DNA from: CALISC01 sp963545195
Lineage (GTDB): Bacteria; Bacillota_I; Bacilli_A; Acholeplasmatales; Acholeplasmataceae
Assembly: GCA_963545195.1 (NCBI GenBank)
Contig: CAUUIA010000001.1
Span: 1 to 53,313, forward strand
Length of the DNA: 53,313 bases
Direction: 5' to 3'
Under the pieces are notes generated by a model, which searched no databases, was not told the DNA's origin, and saw only the letters and a program-made list of their open reading frames with translations. Shown in pieces: positions 6,676 through 15,544 of the stretch. Both the position numbers and the translations under genes were made by a program. Numbering within the stretch: the first letter of the stretch is position 1; each line of letters starts with the position of its first letter.

Positions 6676-8118
6676 ATGAATGAAAGAATTGATGTTAAGA
6701 AAAAACTAGTCTATCAAAAAATCAAATCTGCCTCTCAAAAAACTGTTGCCATAATTTTCCTGTCTATTATGGCCTTAATGATTATCGTACCTTTTTACTG
6801 GATGCTAAATACTTCCTTTAAGAATGAATCTGAAGTCCTTGAAGAACCACCAACTCTCTATCCTCACGCTTGGACTTGGAAAAACTACTCATACGCTTTT
6901 AACGGAACCAGACTTACCAACATCCGTTTACTTCAACAAAAACTAAAAGAATACGAAGGTCCAAACGGAGTTGTTCAGACCGCTAAAAAAGAACGCGATA
7001 AAATTGCTTTAACAGACACAGAAAAAACTAAATTAGACGCACTTTTAAAAGGTGATCCTAAAAATCTATATACAGACGCCTACTACTCACAAGCACTTGA
7101 ACCTTATATCCTTGATAACTCTAAATACGCATTTCAGGCATATAAAGACAAACAAGCCGAAAAAGCAATTCTAGAAGCCAAAGAAAAAGAGGCTAAAAAC
7201 ATCGCTGAAAAGGTTAAAATTCAAAATCAAATAGGCGAAATTAATAAGTATATTTCTAAGTTTAATGTTCAATATAATGCTGATTTAACTAAATTTTCAA
7301 CTTGGAAAGACGAACAAATTTATAAACCTGATTACTTAAAACTAAGAAATAAAGACTTGGCATACCAAGTGGCTGACCGTAAATACCAAAATCTAGCAAG
7401 TGAATTAAAAGGTCTGCCTGGCAAAATTGAAGGTGAAGAAAATGCACCTTCTGACCGTTTTACCAGATACTTGCTAAACACCTTAATAGTTGGTATTTCT
7501 TCAACTATTGTTGGTACCTTTATGTCAATTATTGGTGCGTTTGCGCTATCAAGGCTGGAATTCAAAGGTCGCGACACAATCTTTAAAGTGATGCTTTCTA
7601 CCATGATGATTCCAGGCGAAATGATGGTAATCACAAACTACGGTACAGTTTCTCGCCTTGGTTGGACAGACCAAGCGCCGGCTTTTTCAGGAGCTCCGTT
7701 CCTCGCAATGACGGTACCGTTCTTAGTCACTGTCTTTCACATCTACCTAATTCGCCAAAACTTCCGACAAATTCCAAATGAACTTTATTATGCTGCCAAA
7801 GTTGACGGAACTTCTGACTTTAAGTATCTATGGAAAGTCATGGTCCCACTTGCAAACTCTTCTATTATTACAATTACTATTTTGAAACTAATGGGTTCTT
7901 GGAACGCCTATATCTGGCCAAACCTAGTAGCCGGCCAAAACTTTAAACTAATTACTGTATGGTTGCGCTCTGCGTTTGTAGACCAAGAGTCTAACCGAAT
8001 AGCCGTCGAACGTCAAATGGCTGCAACTGTTATTGTGTTAATTCCACTACTACTTGTCTTTATCTTCCTTCGTAAATATATCATGCGCGGTGTTGCCCGC
8101 GGTGGAACTAAGGGTTAA
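6676..8118 (+). CDS. ABC transporter permease, MalG/UgpE type, with helical insertion
   Basis: The first membrane segment spans about 23-45. The conserved permease core resumes at RYLLNTLIVG (about 264), and the EAA loop YYAAKVDGTSDFKYLWKV follows. Between residues about 80 and 258 lies an extra Lys/Glu-rich, coiled-coil-like segment. Family members have about 280 residues; this has 480. By the topology of the family (N-terminus inside) the insertion would face outward, where the binding protein docks. Only a weak AGAGG precedes the ATG. Confidence 0.9.
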   Translation: MNERIDVKKKLVYQKIKSASQKTVAIIFLSIMALMIIVPFYWMLNTSFKNESEVLEEPPTLYPHAWTWKNYSYAFNGTRLTNIRLLQQKLKEYEGPNGVVQTAKKERDKIALTDTEKTKLDALLKGDPKNLYTDAYYSQALEPYILDNSKYAFQAYKDKQAEKAILEAKEKEAKNIAEKVKIQNQIGEINKYISKFNVQYNADLTKFSTWKDEQIYKPDYLKLRNKDLAYQVADRKYQNLASELKGLPGKIEGEENAPSDRFTRYLLNTLIVGISSTIVGTFMSIIGAFALSRLEFKGRDTIFKVMLSTMMIPGEMMVITNYGTVSRLGWTDQAPAFSGAPFLAMTVPFLVTVFHIYLIRQNFRQIPNELYYAAKVDGTSDFKYLWKVMVPLANSSIITITILKLMGSWNAYIWPNLVAGQNFKLITVWLRSAFVDQESNRIAVERQMAATVIVLIPLLLVFIFLRKYIMRGVARGGTKG

Positions 8119-8146
8119 AATTAAAATAACTCTGCAAGGAAAAATT

Positions 8147-9820
8147 ATGAGAAAATTATTTTTAGCACTAATCGCCATCTTCTCAACACTATTTTTAACT
8201 GCTTGTGGTAAATATGATGTAACTTTTTGGCATACATTTGGTAAGAAAGACATCACTGCCATTGAAAAAAGATTAAAAGATTTCACTAAAAAAACTGGTA
8301 TTACCGTTAAACTTGAACAAAAGGGAGGATACCAAGACATTAAAGGAGCGATTGACAAAACTCTTTCTACCAACAATCGTCCAAATTTAGTTATTGCTTA
8401 TCCTGACCACGTGGCTTCATTTAACGAAAACCGTAAAAACGTCCTTGACTTAACTAAGTTCATCAATGAAGGTACCAGCCTTCAAAAGAAATACATCAGC
8501 GATGCTGAGTTTAAAAAAGATTGGGATGAACAGTTTTATGATTTCGTAAAAGAGTCACCTCTTTCTGAAAAAGGAATCTACACTACTCCGTTTGGCCTTT
8601 CTACCGAAGTTATTCTTTACAACAAAGAACTTGCCGCAGAAATCCCTAACTTTACTGAAAAAGTAAAAACTTGGGAAGGTATTTGGGAAATGGCTAAAGA
8701 ATACCGTCAAAAATATACAGAAAAATTTGACAACTTAGTTGACCTTCCAGATCCAAAAGAACCTGGCAAAACTAAAAAACAATTTGAGCGTACTGCTGTG
8801 TTTGGCTACGACTCAGACGCTAACATGTTAATCACCATGGCAAAACAATACGGTCTGCCTTACACTGATTTTGTGAAGAAAAACGGCGAACTTAAAGGGG
8901 ATGCTTTCTTCCACGACACTACACAAAATGCACAATTAGTTGAAATGTTAGACACTCTAAAAGGCTACGCTGCTCAAAACTTATTTACAACTGGTGCAAC
9001 TTGTGGAAACAAATATAACTCAACTGCCTTTAAAAACAAACAAATCGTGTTTACTATTTCTTCATCTGGTGGAGTTGGCTACAACATTCCAGATAAAAAC
9101 AACCAATTTGAAGTAGGCATGCTACCACTTCCTAAACCTGAACTTCAACTTAGAAAAACTCAATTAAAAGAAGCAAATGACCTACTTACAACTGACCCTA
9201 ATAATGCAGACTTCAAAACTCTTCAACACAACGCACAAACTGCATACGACGCTGCTAAGGCTAAATATCCTAACCTAAATGAAGATAAACTTTCTGGAGC
9301 TTCTATTTTCCAAGGTCCTTCAATTGCAATGCTAGATCAAGCAAAAGAAGGTGAAGATTCTTACAAAAACGTATCTAACCAAAAGGCTTACGAAGTATTT
9401 AAATTCTTATTTAGCAAAGAAAACGTACGCGACTTTTCTTTAGCCAAAGGCTACGCAGCACCACGTAAAGACGTTTTTGAAACTCAAGAAATTAAAGACT
9501 TTATTAAAGAAAATAAAGCACAAAGCACCCTTGAAGGTTTAGTTGCTAAATCTTTTGAAACTATCAAAGACACACTTGACAAGAAAAACACTTTCCAATC
9601 AATTGCTTACGAAAAATCTTCAAATGCCCGCACAGTTGCGCTAAACATCATTAAAAACGTGTTAACTGATGCAGAAGTCGGCAAAGAAATTGTCACAAAA
9701 GAAGAAAGCAAAGACAAAAAACCTCTTGAGGCATACAATAGTGTTGCGAAGGCAGAACGTCTTAAAAGAATTCAAGCGCTACTTAAGTTTTACTACGATA
9801 AACACTGCAAATACGAATAA
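8147..9820 (+). CDS. ABC transporter substrate-binding lipoprotein (family 1)
   Basis: The signal peptide ends in the lipobox LTAC (Cys20), so the protein is lipid-anchored. The mature N-terminus (VTFWHTFGKKD...) and the later VIAYPDHV and YTTPFGLSTEV stretches match MalE/UgpB-like binding proteins. A helical, Gln/Lys-rich segment at about residues 328-372 looks inserted, in line with insertions in the other subunits. AAGGA lies 6 bases before the chosen ATG; an upstream in-frame start would spoil the signal peptide. 557 residues, longer than the usual 420-450. A terminator follows. Confidence 0.92.
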   Translation: MRKLFLALIAIFSTLFLTACGKYDVTFWHTFGKKDITAIEKRLKDFTKKTGITVKLEQKGGYQDIKGAIDKTLSTNNRPNLVIAYPDHVASFNENRKNVLDLTKFINEGTSLQKKYISDAEFKKDWDEQFYDFVKESPLSEKGIYTTPFGLSTEVILYNKELAAEIPNFTEKVKTWEGIWEMAKEYRQKYTEKFDNLVDLPDPKEPGKTKKQFERTAVFGYDSDANMLITMAKQYGLPYTDFVKKNGELKGDAFFHDTTQNAQLVEMLDTLKGYAAQNLFTTGATCGNKYNSTAFKNKQIVFTISSSGGVGYNIPDKNNQFEVGMLPLPKPELQLRKTQLKEANDLLTTDPNNADFKTLQHNAQTAYDAAKAKYPNLNEDKLSGASIFQGPSIAMLDQAKEGEDSYKNVSNQKAYEVFKFLFSKENVRDFSLAKGYAAPRKDVFETQEIKDFIKENKAQSTLEGLVAKSFETIKDTLDKKNTFQSIAYEKSSNARTVALNIIKNVLTDAEVGKEIVTKEESKDKKPLEAYNSVAKAERLKRIQALLKFYYDKHCKYE

Positions 9821-9850
9821 GCCATACAAAACAAACTTTTTAAAATTAAT

Positions 9851-9884
9851 AAACAACAGCCAATTACTTGGCTGTTGTTTTATA
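9851..9884 (+). terminator. Terminator after the ABC operon
   Basis: A perfect 13-bp stem (AAACAACAGCCAA / TTGGCTGTTGTTT) with loop TTAC is followed by a short T-rich run. Partial read-through to the next lipoprotein gene is possible because no clear promoter is seen between them. Confidence 0.9.
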
Positions 9885-9929
9885 TATAAACTAATAACTT
9901 CTAATTTTTTTTAAAAGAAAGGAGCAAAA

Positions 9930-11195
9930 ATGAAAAAACTAATTTTAACGCTAACAACTCTTTTAACTTCTGTTTTTTTAGTAGCCTGCCACAAAGCATT
10001 TTATATTGCTAAACAAGAGTCAGACATCATAATTCATAAACTAATTATGGGCAGAAGTTATGAAAACTCCGTGCTAGAACTGAAAAACATTTCAGATTCC
10101 GCTAAAAACCTAAAAAACTACTCAATTAGATATTTTAAAAAATCAAGCCAATTTAGTGAACTAACGCTTCCAAACAAGGAACTTAAACCCGGTGAGTTTT
10201 TTTCAATTGGCAACGTTGACGCTACTCTTGTAAAAACTAAAGGCGACACATCAACTGGCAACGCTGGCAAAACTGTTGAAGTTGACCTACTTCAAAGTAA
10301 AATAACTTTTGGCTACTCAAAAAGAATTGAGTTAAAAAAAGAAGCCAAAACTATTGATGTATACGGCCAAAAAGACGCTAAAAACACTTTAGCCGAAGAA
10401 GCTTCTCTTTATCGTTTTGCGGAGTTTGAGAAAAATTTAGGCGAAGCACATCTAAACTTCGTTTGGTGTTTGTTTAAAGTAGAGTACTACAGTGCACTTG
10501 GCAAAAACTGCCCACTAACCTACGAAGAAGTTTTAAAAGGACCTAAACCTGACTTAACTAAGTTAGTTGAAGACAAGGTAAATGCTGGCAAAAACTTAAA
10601 AGAAACTTTAATTCAAAATATCTTGAATAAAACTCCTGGCAATGGCGAAATTATTCCGGTTGATCGAGTTAGTCTTTACAAAGACGGAGACACTACTGAC
10701 TTCGTGGTGTCTTTTACAGAAAGCAAAACTGGAAGTAAAATTGAACACATTCTTCCAACCAGATACGCATATTGCGATACCCCTGAGAAAGGAAAAGGTG
10801 TTACACGACCTGAGCCTTTTGCAAACCAGGCTACTAACTTAACTCACGATCTGCATGAAAACGCAAAAACTACATACCTGCAAACTATACCTCGTGGGCA
10901 AATTGACGGCAGTTTTGGTCGCTACTTTTTAGTAGTTTGGGCAGGCAACGAACTAGTTGCGTTTAAATTAACCAAAAACGGACTAAATGAAAAACTGCCA
11001 TCTAGACTAAATATTTCAGATGCAATACTTTACAACGACATCCCACTTGAGTACTACATTGAAATGGCTTACTACTACGCTGAGCAAAACCGCCTAAACC
11101 TTGCTTATGAATATAACAAAGACCCTTACTTTAACTACCGCACTGGTAAATTTAGAAAAGGTCACGAAAACGCAAGGATAAAAACCGTTGAGTAA
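9930..11195 (+). CDS. Surface lipoprotein with LTD-like N-terminal domain
   Basis: The signal peptide ends in VAC (Cys20), so this is a lipoprotein. Residues about 32-85 (SDIIIHKLIMGRSYENSVLE, then KNISDSAKNLKNYSI and ELKPGEFFSIG) resemble a lamin-tail domain, a beta-sandwich often found in secreted nucleases and surface proteins. The rest (421 residues in total) is not recognised, and no nuclease motif is visible. It has a good RBS (AAAGGAGC) and overlaps the next gene by 8 bases. The domain call is by eye and tentative. Confidence 0.65.
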   Translation: MKKLILTLTTLLTSVFLVACHKAFYIAKQESDIIIHKLIMGRSYENSVLELKNISDSAKNLKNYSIRYFKKSSQFSELTLPNKELKPGEFFSIGNVDATLVKTKGDTSTGNAGKTVEVDLLQSKITFGYSKRIELKKEAKTIDVYGQKDAKNTLAEEASLYRFAEFEKNLGEAHLNFVWCLFKVEYYSALGKNCPLTYEEVLKGPKPDLTKLVEDKVNAGKNLKETLIQNILNKTPGNGEIIPVDRVSLYKDGDTTDFVVSFTESKTGSKIEHILPTRYAYCDTPEKGKGVTRPEPFANQATNLTHDLHENAKTTYLQTIPRGQIDGSFGRYFLVVWAGNELVAFKLTKNGLNEKLPSRLNISDAILYNDIPLEYYIEMAYYYAEQNRLNLAYEYNKDPYFNYRTGKFRKGHENARIKTVE

Positions 11196-12183
11196 AAGAA
11201 CACTTTTAACCCTCCTGCTTTATCTACTTTTTGTAGTAATTGTAGGCGTGCCTTTCTTTTTTGCGATTAACGCAGTACTTGGCAAAAGAGACCTTGATTA
11301 CTTTCAGTCAAATGTCTTGGCGCTATATGCTACCCCTAACAAACAAAAACAATACCTGCAAACTTACGCAAAACTTTTTGGCTACGAAACTGAAAACACA
11401 CCAGTTTTTGAGTTTAATACTGAAAATCCCGAACACTCTAGTATCAAACTCCTGGTACTAAAGGCGCATAACCGCAAAACTAAGCAAAACGCACTCCTTG
11501 TGTATGTTTCTGAACTACTTGCATATTCTGGCAACCCTGATAACTATGTAGTAGATGTGGCTAACAAAAACCGCCTTCATCCCCAAAACTACAAGTCAGA
11601 GGTGCAATACCGCCTTGAGTTTTCGTTTACCAACTCAAACTTTAAGTTTGTGCAAAAAAACAAATTCAGTGATTTCTTAAAACCGTTTATTATCAATACT
11701 GATTTTGTCACTGCCAACGGTAAGTTTGAAAACTATATAGACGGAATCAAAATAACGCCAACCTACGCTCCTAGCACTTTTCCAAACAAACAAAAACTCA
11801 AAAAACCTGAGTTAATTGTTGCAACTAAAGACTCAAAGTTTGTAAAAGAAGAGACTGCCTATCCTGAGGCTAAACGTATTTTAAGCACAGACCATAAATT
11901 ATTTGACCGTAAATATCTAACCCAACCTTTTAATCTTAAAGATCAAGCAGAAATTAAAATTAACTACTCTGGTCTAAACCGTGGACTTGTTTTGGTATCG
12001 CTTGCAGGAACTGGCCTGATTTTAGTAATTACTTACTTTACTTTCATTAGAAAACCGCTTAAAGTTTTTATAAAAGAAAAACGAAGAGCAGCGCACCGCC
12101 GCAAGCAAGAGCAAGCAGGAATAGACACAGAAACCAAGTTATTTGGCAAAACTGCCGATAAAGTTGAGCAAGACAAACAATAG
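11188..12183 (+). CDS. Membrane protein of unknown function, 331 aa
   Basis: Not recognised. It has an N-terminal membrane segment (about 5-30), a large region probably outside the cell (about 31-260), a second membrane segment (about 264-290), and a very basic tail (KEKRRAAHRRKQEQ). The TTG start is supported by AAGGA 9 bases upstream. It overlaps the previous lipoprotein gene, so the two are translationally coupled and probably work together at the surface. Confidence 0.7.
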   Translation: MSKRTLLTLLLYLLFVVIVGVPFFFAINAVLGKRDLDYFQSNVLALYATPNKQKQYLQTYAKLFGYETENTPVFEFNTENPEHSSIKLLVLKAHNRKTKQNALLVYVSELLAYSGNPDNYVVDVANKNRLHPQNYKSEVQYRLEFSFTNSNFKFVQKNKFSDFLKPFIINTDFVTANGKFENYIDGIKITPTYAPSTFPNKQKLKKPELIVATKDSKFVKEETAYPEAKRILSTDHKLFDRKYLTQPFNLKDQAEIKINYSGLNRGLVLVSLAGTGLILVITYFTFIRKPLKVFIKEKRRAAHRRKQEQAGIDTETKLFGKTADKVEQDKQ

Positions 12184-12216
12184 ACAACAAAAACTTCAGT
12201 TTTTCTTAAAAACGCA

Positions 12217-12245
12217 TTTACAAAACCCTTAAACTGGGCTATAAT
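12217..12245 (+). promoter_or_regulatory. Promoter of the OB-fold lipoprotein gene
   Basis: TTTACA and TATAAT with 17 bases between. A short weak hairpin (AAAAAC TTCA GTTTTT, about 12189-12204) precedes it and may end the upstream transcript. Confidence 0.75.
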
Positions 12246-12270
12246 TTATTTAAAGGAGACATAAAAATAT

Positions 12271-13176
12271 ATGTTTAAAAAATTATTATTAACATTTCTT
12301 ACACTAATCGTTCCATTTGCTTTAGCGTCATGCGAACCAAGATATTTTGATGATGTTAAAGTAGCAAAAATTAAAGACATCTACAATATGAACGCAAACG
12401 ACCCAGTCGCAGCTTCCGGTATTCTTTTCCGTGCAGCTTCAAAAGCAACTTGGTATTTAACTGACGGTACATCTACAATCAAGGTATATGACCGCGATGG
12501 CAATATTGACCACGACAAAGATTTAAACTACGATTTTCAAAAAGTTTTAATTAAAGGTAAAGTTTCTGAGTTTGCTGGTTTAAAACAAATTGCCATGCAA
12601 GACATTAAGTTAAATGAAAAATCAAGTGCTAAATTACCTGAACTCACAGACATTTCTCAAGTTAAACTATTTGCAAATAGCGAAAAAGGTAAAGAACAAG
12701 TTTCTTCAGACTTTGCTAACCTAGACGGTAAATTAGTTAAATTTGGCGCTAAGCTACTCGGCTTTAAAGAAACTTACGTAGGTAAAGTAATTGAACAAGC
12801 AAACGGTGAAAATAAACTAATTGCTGGTAAAACTCCAGACTACATTGAAGTTCAACTAGAAATTAACGGCGAAAAAACTAATGTTCGCTTTGATGTTCGT
12901 GAACCAAAATGGGCAAAATGGTTTCAAAAAAACATCGCTCAAGTTAAAACACTTTACAAAGACATTAAATTTGAAGCAACTGAAAAAAAGAACAAAAAAG
13001 GCGATAAGATTGAAAAAACTTATCTTGAATACAAATTACCTGAAGCAAAACAAGTTACAGTAAGTAATGTAATTGCATCAGTTTACAAGCCTTACGACAA
13101 AGCAAAAAAACAACTAGTTGGCACATCACTTGCTCAATTTGACATTTCAACTAGATTCACTATTACTTTTAAATAA
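12271..13176 (+). CDS. Lipoprotein with OB-fold-like domain
   Basis: The signal peptide ends in LASC (Cys21). The stretch VAASGILFRAASKATWYLTD followed by TIKVYDRDG and VLIKGKVSEF looks like the OB-fold found in YhcR-type extracellular nucleic-acid enzymes (xGxV...fyltDGTxxixvY). A second related stretch (KLVKFGAKLLGF...) follows from about residue 150. No catalytic motif is seen. 301 residues, own promoter, own terminator. The role is unknown; nucleic-acid or ligand binding at the cell surface is an inference. Confidence 0.6.
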   Translation: MFKKLLLTFLTLIVPFALASCEPRYFDDVKVAKIKDIYNMNANDPVAASGILFRAASKATWYLTDGTSTIKVYDRDGNIDHDKDLNYDFQKVLIKGKVSEFAGLKQIAMQDIKLNEKSSAKLPELTDISQVKLFANSEKGKEQVSSDFANLDGKLVKFGAKLLGFKETYVGKVIEQANGENKLIAGKTPDYIEVQLEINGEKTNVRFDVREPKWAKWFQKNIAQVKTLYKDIKFEATEKKNKKGDKIEKTYLEYKLPEAKQVTVSNVIASVYKPYDKAKKQLVGTSLAQFDISTRFTITFK

Positions 13177-13207
13177 GCCGCTTAAACTTTTTTAAAAAAC
13201 TCAACGA

Positions 13208-13231
13208 CCCCGATATTTTATCGGGGTTTTT
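13208..13231 (+). terminator. Rho-independent terminator
   Basis: CCCCGATA / TATCGGGG with a TTT loop, followed by TTTTT. It ends the lipoprotein gene. Confidence 0.92.
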
Positions 13232-13258
13232 AAATTAAGTGCAAAAACCCCGTAAATG

Positions 13259-13267
13259 TGGTATCCT
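13259..13267 (+). promoter_or_regulatory. Extended -10 for rplK-rplA
   Basis: TGGTATCCT is a TG-N-TATCCT extended -10. No convincing -35 is seen. Transcription would start just before the leader hairpins. Confidence 0.5.
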
Positions 13268-13275
13268 ATTTTAGT

Positions 13276-13324
13276 TAAGTGTACACAACACTTAGTGGTA
13301 GTCGCTAAAAGCGACGCTAACCAC
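13276..13324 (+). promoter_or_regulatory. rplK leader, L1-binding-site-like
   Basis: Two adjacent hairpins. The first is TAAGTGT / ACACTTA (13276-13294). The second has outer stem GTGGT / ACCAC and inner stem TCGCT / AGCGA, split by an asymmetric internal loop (AG opposite CGCTA). A stem with such a loop is the kind of RNA that L1 recognises on 23S rRNA and on its own mRNA. L1 (rplA) is the second gene of this operon, so feedback control is plausible but not proven. Confidence 0.5.
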
Positions 13325-13359
13325 ACGCTTACATTATTTAGTAAAAGGAGGTTGTGTTT

Positions 13360-13782
13360 ATGGCTAAAAAAATTGTCAAGCAAATCAAATTACAAATTCC
13401 GGCTGGCAAAGCGACACCAGCAGCACCAGTAGGTCCTGCCCTTGGTCAAGCGCAAGTTAACATCCCGCAATTTGTTAAACAATTCAACGACGCTACTCAA
13501 GGTCAAATCGGTTTTGTAGTGCCAGTAGTGATTTCTGTATATGAAGACCGTTCATTTACATTTGTTACAAAAACTCCACCAGCTTCAGATCTTTTAAAGA
13601 AAGAAGCAGGTATTGAAAAAGGGTCTGCAAACCCTCTTAAAAACAAGGTTGCTAAAATCAAACGCGCACAAGTTGCCAAAATCGCGGAAATCAAAATGCG
13701 CGATCTAAATGCCAACGACTTAGAGGCTGCAACTAAAATTATTGAAGGATCTGCCCGCAACATGGGCATTGAAGTTGAATAA
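13360..13782 (+). CDS. rplK: Ribosomal protein L11
   Basis: Part of the GTPase-associated centre of the 50S subunit, binding 23S rRNA together with L10/L12. The Pro/Ala-rich N-terminal region (PAGKATPAAPVGPALGQ) and the C-terminal RNA-binding end are typical; 140 residues is normal. A GTG lies 6 bases upstream in frame, but AAGGAGG at 13345-13351 fits this ATG best (8 bases). rplA follows after 11 bases. Confidence 0.97.
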   Translation: MAKKIVKQIKLQIPAGKATPAAPVGPALGQAQVNIPQFVKQFNDATQGQIGFVVPVVISVYEDRSFTFVTKTPPASDLLKKEAGIEKGSANPLKNKVAKIKRAQVAKIAEIKMRDLNANDLEAATKIIEGSARNMGIEVE

Positions 13783-13793
13783 GGAGCACTAAA

Positions 13794-14480
13794 ATGCAAA
13801 AAGGAAAAAAATACACAGAAAGTGCTAAGCTTATCGACAAAACTGTTCAGTATTCTTTACTAGATGGTGTTGAACTTGTAAAAAAAGTAAAATTCGCTAA
13901 GTTTGATGAAACCATTGAACTTGCCCTTAAAATGAATCTAGACTCACGTAAAGCCGAACAAAATCTGCGTGGTGCACTAGTGCTTCCACACGGTACTGGT
14001 AAAACCCAAAAAGTCTGCGTAATTGCTGAAGGCAAAAAAGCAGAAGAGGCTAAAAAAGCAGGTGCTGACGTAGTTGGCGACAACGAACTAATTCAACAAA
14101 TCGCCGGTGGCTGGCTGGAGTTTGACGTCATGGTTGCAACTCCTGACATGATGCCAAAATTAGGTAGACTAGGTAAAGTTCTTGGACCTCGTGGTTTGAT
14201 GCCAAACCCTAAAACTGGAACTGTCACTTTAGACGTTGAAAAAGCAGTTCACGACATTAAAAATGGTAAAGTTGAATACCGAGTTGACAAATTCGGAAAC
14301 ATCCAAGTACCAGTTGGAAAAGCATCTTTTGCATCTAAAGCACTTGTTGAAAACATCGCAGTTGTACTTGACCAAATTATTAAAATCAAACCAGCAACTG
14401 TCAAAGGTACTTACCTTAAAAACGCCACAATTTCTACAACTCAAGGTCCTGGTGTAAAAATCAACCCAGAAACTCGCTAA
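13794..14480 (+). CDS. rplA: Ribosomal protein L1
   Basis: Builds the L1 stalk at the E site of the 50S subunit and in many bacteria represses its own operon. The L1 signature (GPRGLMPNPKTGTV, then KNGKVEYRVDKFGNI) is clear. 228 residues, usual length. Second gene of the rplK operon, preceded by AAGGAG. Confidence 0.97.
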   Translation: MQKGKKYTESAKLIDKTVQYSLLDGVELVKKVKFAKFDETIELALKMNLDSRKAEQNLRGALVLPHGTGKTQKVCVIAEGKKAEEAKKAGADVVGDNELIQQIAGGWLEFDVMVATPDMMPKLGRLGKVLGPRGLMPNPKTGTVTLDVEKAVHDIKNGKVEYRVDKFGNIQVPVGKASFASKALVENIAVVLDQIIKIKPATVKGTYLKNATISTTQGPGVKINPETR

Positions 14481-14486
14481 AAGTTG

Positions 14487-14492
14487 TATAAT
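14487..14492 (+). promoter_or_regulatory. -10 box for rplJ-rplL
   Basis: A perfect TATAAT lies right after the rplA stop, about 15 bases before the L10 leader. The -35 is poor. Confidence 0.6.
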
Positions 14493-14504
14493 ATTTAAAG
14501 TAAA

Positions 14505-14625
14505 AATTAATCTCCAAAGACAGCAGGCATTATGTAAGCCCTGCCGAGGAAAAACAAAAACAACTCCAAAACCCTTTTTTTGTTTAACTCGCTTTGGCTA
14601 AGTTAATTTAAAAAAGGGTTTTTAA
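14505..14625 (+). promoter_or_regulatory. L10 leader with attenuator hairpin
   Basis: TCTCCAAAGACAGCAGGCA...CCCTGCCGAGGA matches the Firmicutes L10 leader (Rfam L10_leader) in its key parts: the CCAAAGACAGCAGG start and the CCTGCCGAGG close. In this family the L10(L12)4 complex binds the leader and favours termination. A strong hairpin follows (AAAACCCTTTTTTT at 14568 with AAAAAAGGGTTTT ending near 14622, then T residues), which is the expected attenuator. Confidence 0.88.
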
Positions 14626-14653
14626 TTTATAAATAGATTTAAACGGAGGAAAA

Positions 14654-15139
14654 ATGAAAGAAAGTTTAGTCTTAAAACAAAAACAAGTAGACGAACTTAG
14701 TCAAATTTTTACAGCCGCTAAAACTATCGTTGTTTTTGAATACGGAGCATTGTCTGTAGAAAGTCTAACTCAACTAAGAAGAGCACTACGCAAAACAGAC
14801 TCAAACGCAAAAGTTTACAAAAACAACATAGCACGCCGCGCTGCTTTAAAATCTGGGCTAGCCGACCTTGCAGACCGCTTAGTTGGACAAGTCGCAATCG
14901 CGTACTCTTTAACCGACACAGTTGCCCCTGCAAAAGCAGTTTATGAGTTTATCACAGCATATCCTGATAAAAAAATTGTGACAGGTGCTGTTGACGGCAA
15001 AGTTGTCTCAGTTTCAGAAATTGAAACTCTCGCAAAACTTCCCAACAAAGAAGGTATGCTTCAATTATTGGCAGGTGCAATGTACCAGCCACTTCAACGC
15101 CTTGCTATCGGGCTTAATATGTTAGCAGAATCAAAATAA
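14654..15139 (+). CDS. rplJ: Ribosomal protein L10
   Basis: Stalk base protein that anchors L7/L12 dimers to 23S rRNA. 161 residues, with the typical start (KQKQVDELSQIFTAAKTIVV) and the helical C-terminus that carries L12. CGGAGG lies 6 bases before the ATG. Controlled by the upstream leader. Confidence 0.96.
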   Translation: MKESLVLKQKQVDELSQIFTAAKTIVVFEYGALSVESLTQLRRALRKTDSNAKVYKNNIARRAALKSGLADLADRLVGQVAIAYSLTDTVAPAKAVYEFITAYPDKKIVTGAVDGKVVSVSEIETLAKLPNKEGMLQLLAGAMYQPLQRLAIGLNMLAESK

Positions 15140-15161
15140 TTTTGCTAAGGAGGAAATAATA

Positions 15162-15533
15162 ATGGCAAAACTAACTAAACAAGCATTTATCGATGCACTT
15201 AAAGAAATGACTATCCTTGAAATCAAGGAACTTCTTGATGGACTTAAAGAAGAGTTTGGAATTGATCCAACTGCAGTTGCAGTTGCTGGACCTGCTCAAA
15301 GCGGACCTGCTCAAGAAGAAAAAACTGAGTTTACAGTTGTTCTTAAATCATTTGGCGAAAACAAAATCGCTGTCATTAAAGTAGTTCGCGAAATTACTGG
15401 ACTTGGTCTTGCTGAGGCTAAAAAGGCTGCAGAAACTCCAGACTCAGTACTTAAAGAAAACGTATCAAAAGAAGAAGCCGAAGCAATTCAAAAGAAACTT
15501 GAAGAAGCCGGCGCTAAAGTTGAACTTAAATAG
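15162..15533 (+). CDS. rplL: Ribosomal protein L7/L12
   Basis: Stalk protein that recruits translation GTPases. The N-terminal dimerisation part, Ala/Gly hinge (about 40-55) and the conserved C-terminal VIKVVREITGLGLAEAKKAA are all present. 123 residues. Strong RBS (AAGGAGG). Confidence 0.97.
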   Translation: MAKLTKQAFIDALKEMTILEIKELLDGLKEEFGIDPTAVAVAGPAQSGPAQEEKTEFTVVLKSFGENKIAVIKVVREITGLGLAEAKKAAETPDSVLKENVSKEEAEAIQKKLEEAGAKVELK

Positions 15534-15544
15534 TTTTCACTTTA

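Noticed and set aside
8054..8146. Longer N-terminus of the binding lipoprotein
   Set aside because: The upstream in-frame part overlaps the permease gene and would bury the signal peptide; RBS and lipobox fix the start at 8147.
12184..12216. Strong terminator after the two-TM protein gene
   Set aside because: AAAAAC/GTTTTT is only a 6-bp A/T-rich stem; it may act weakly but is not a clear terminator.
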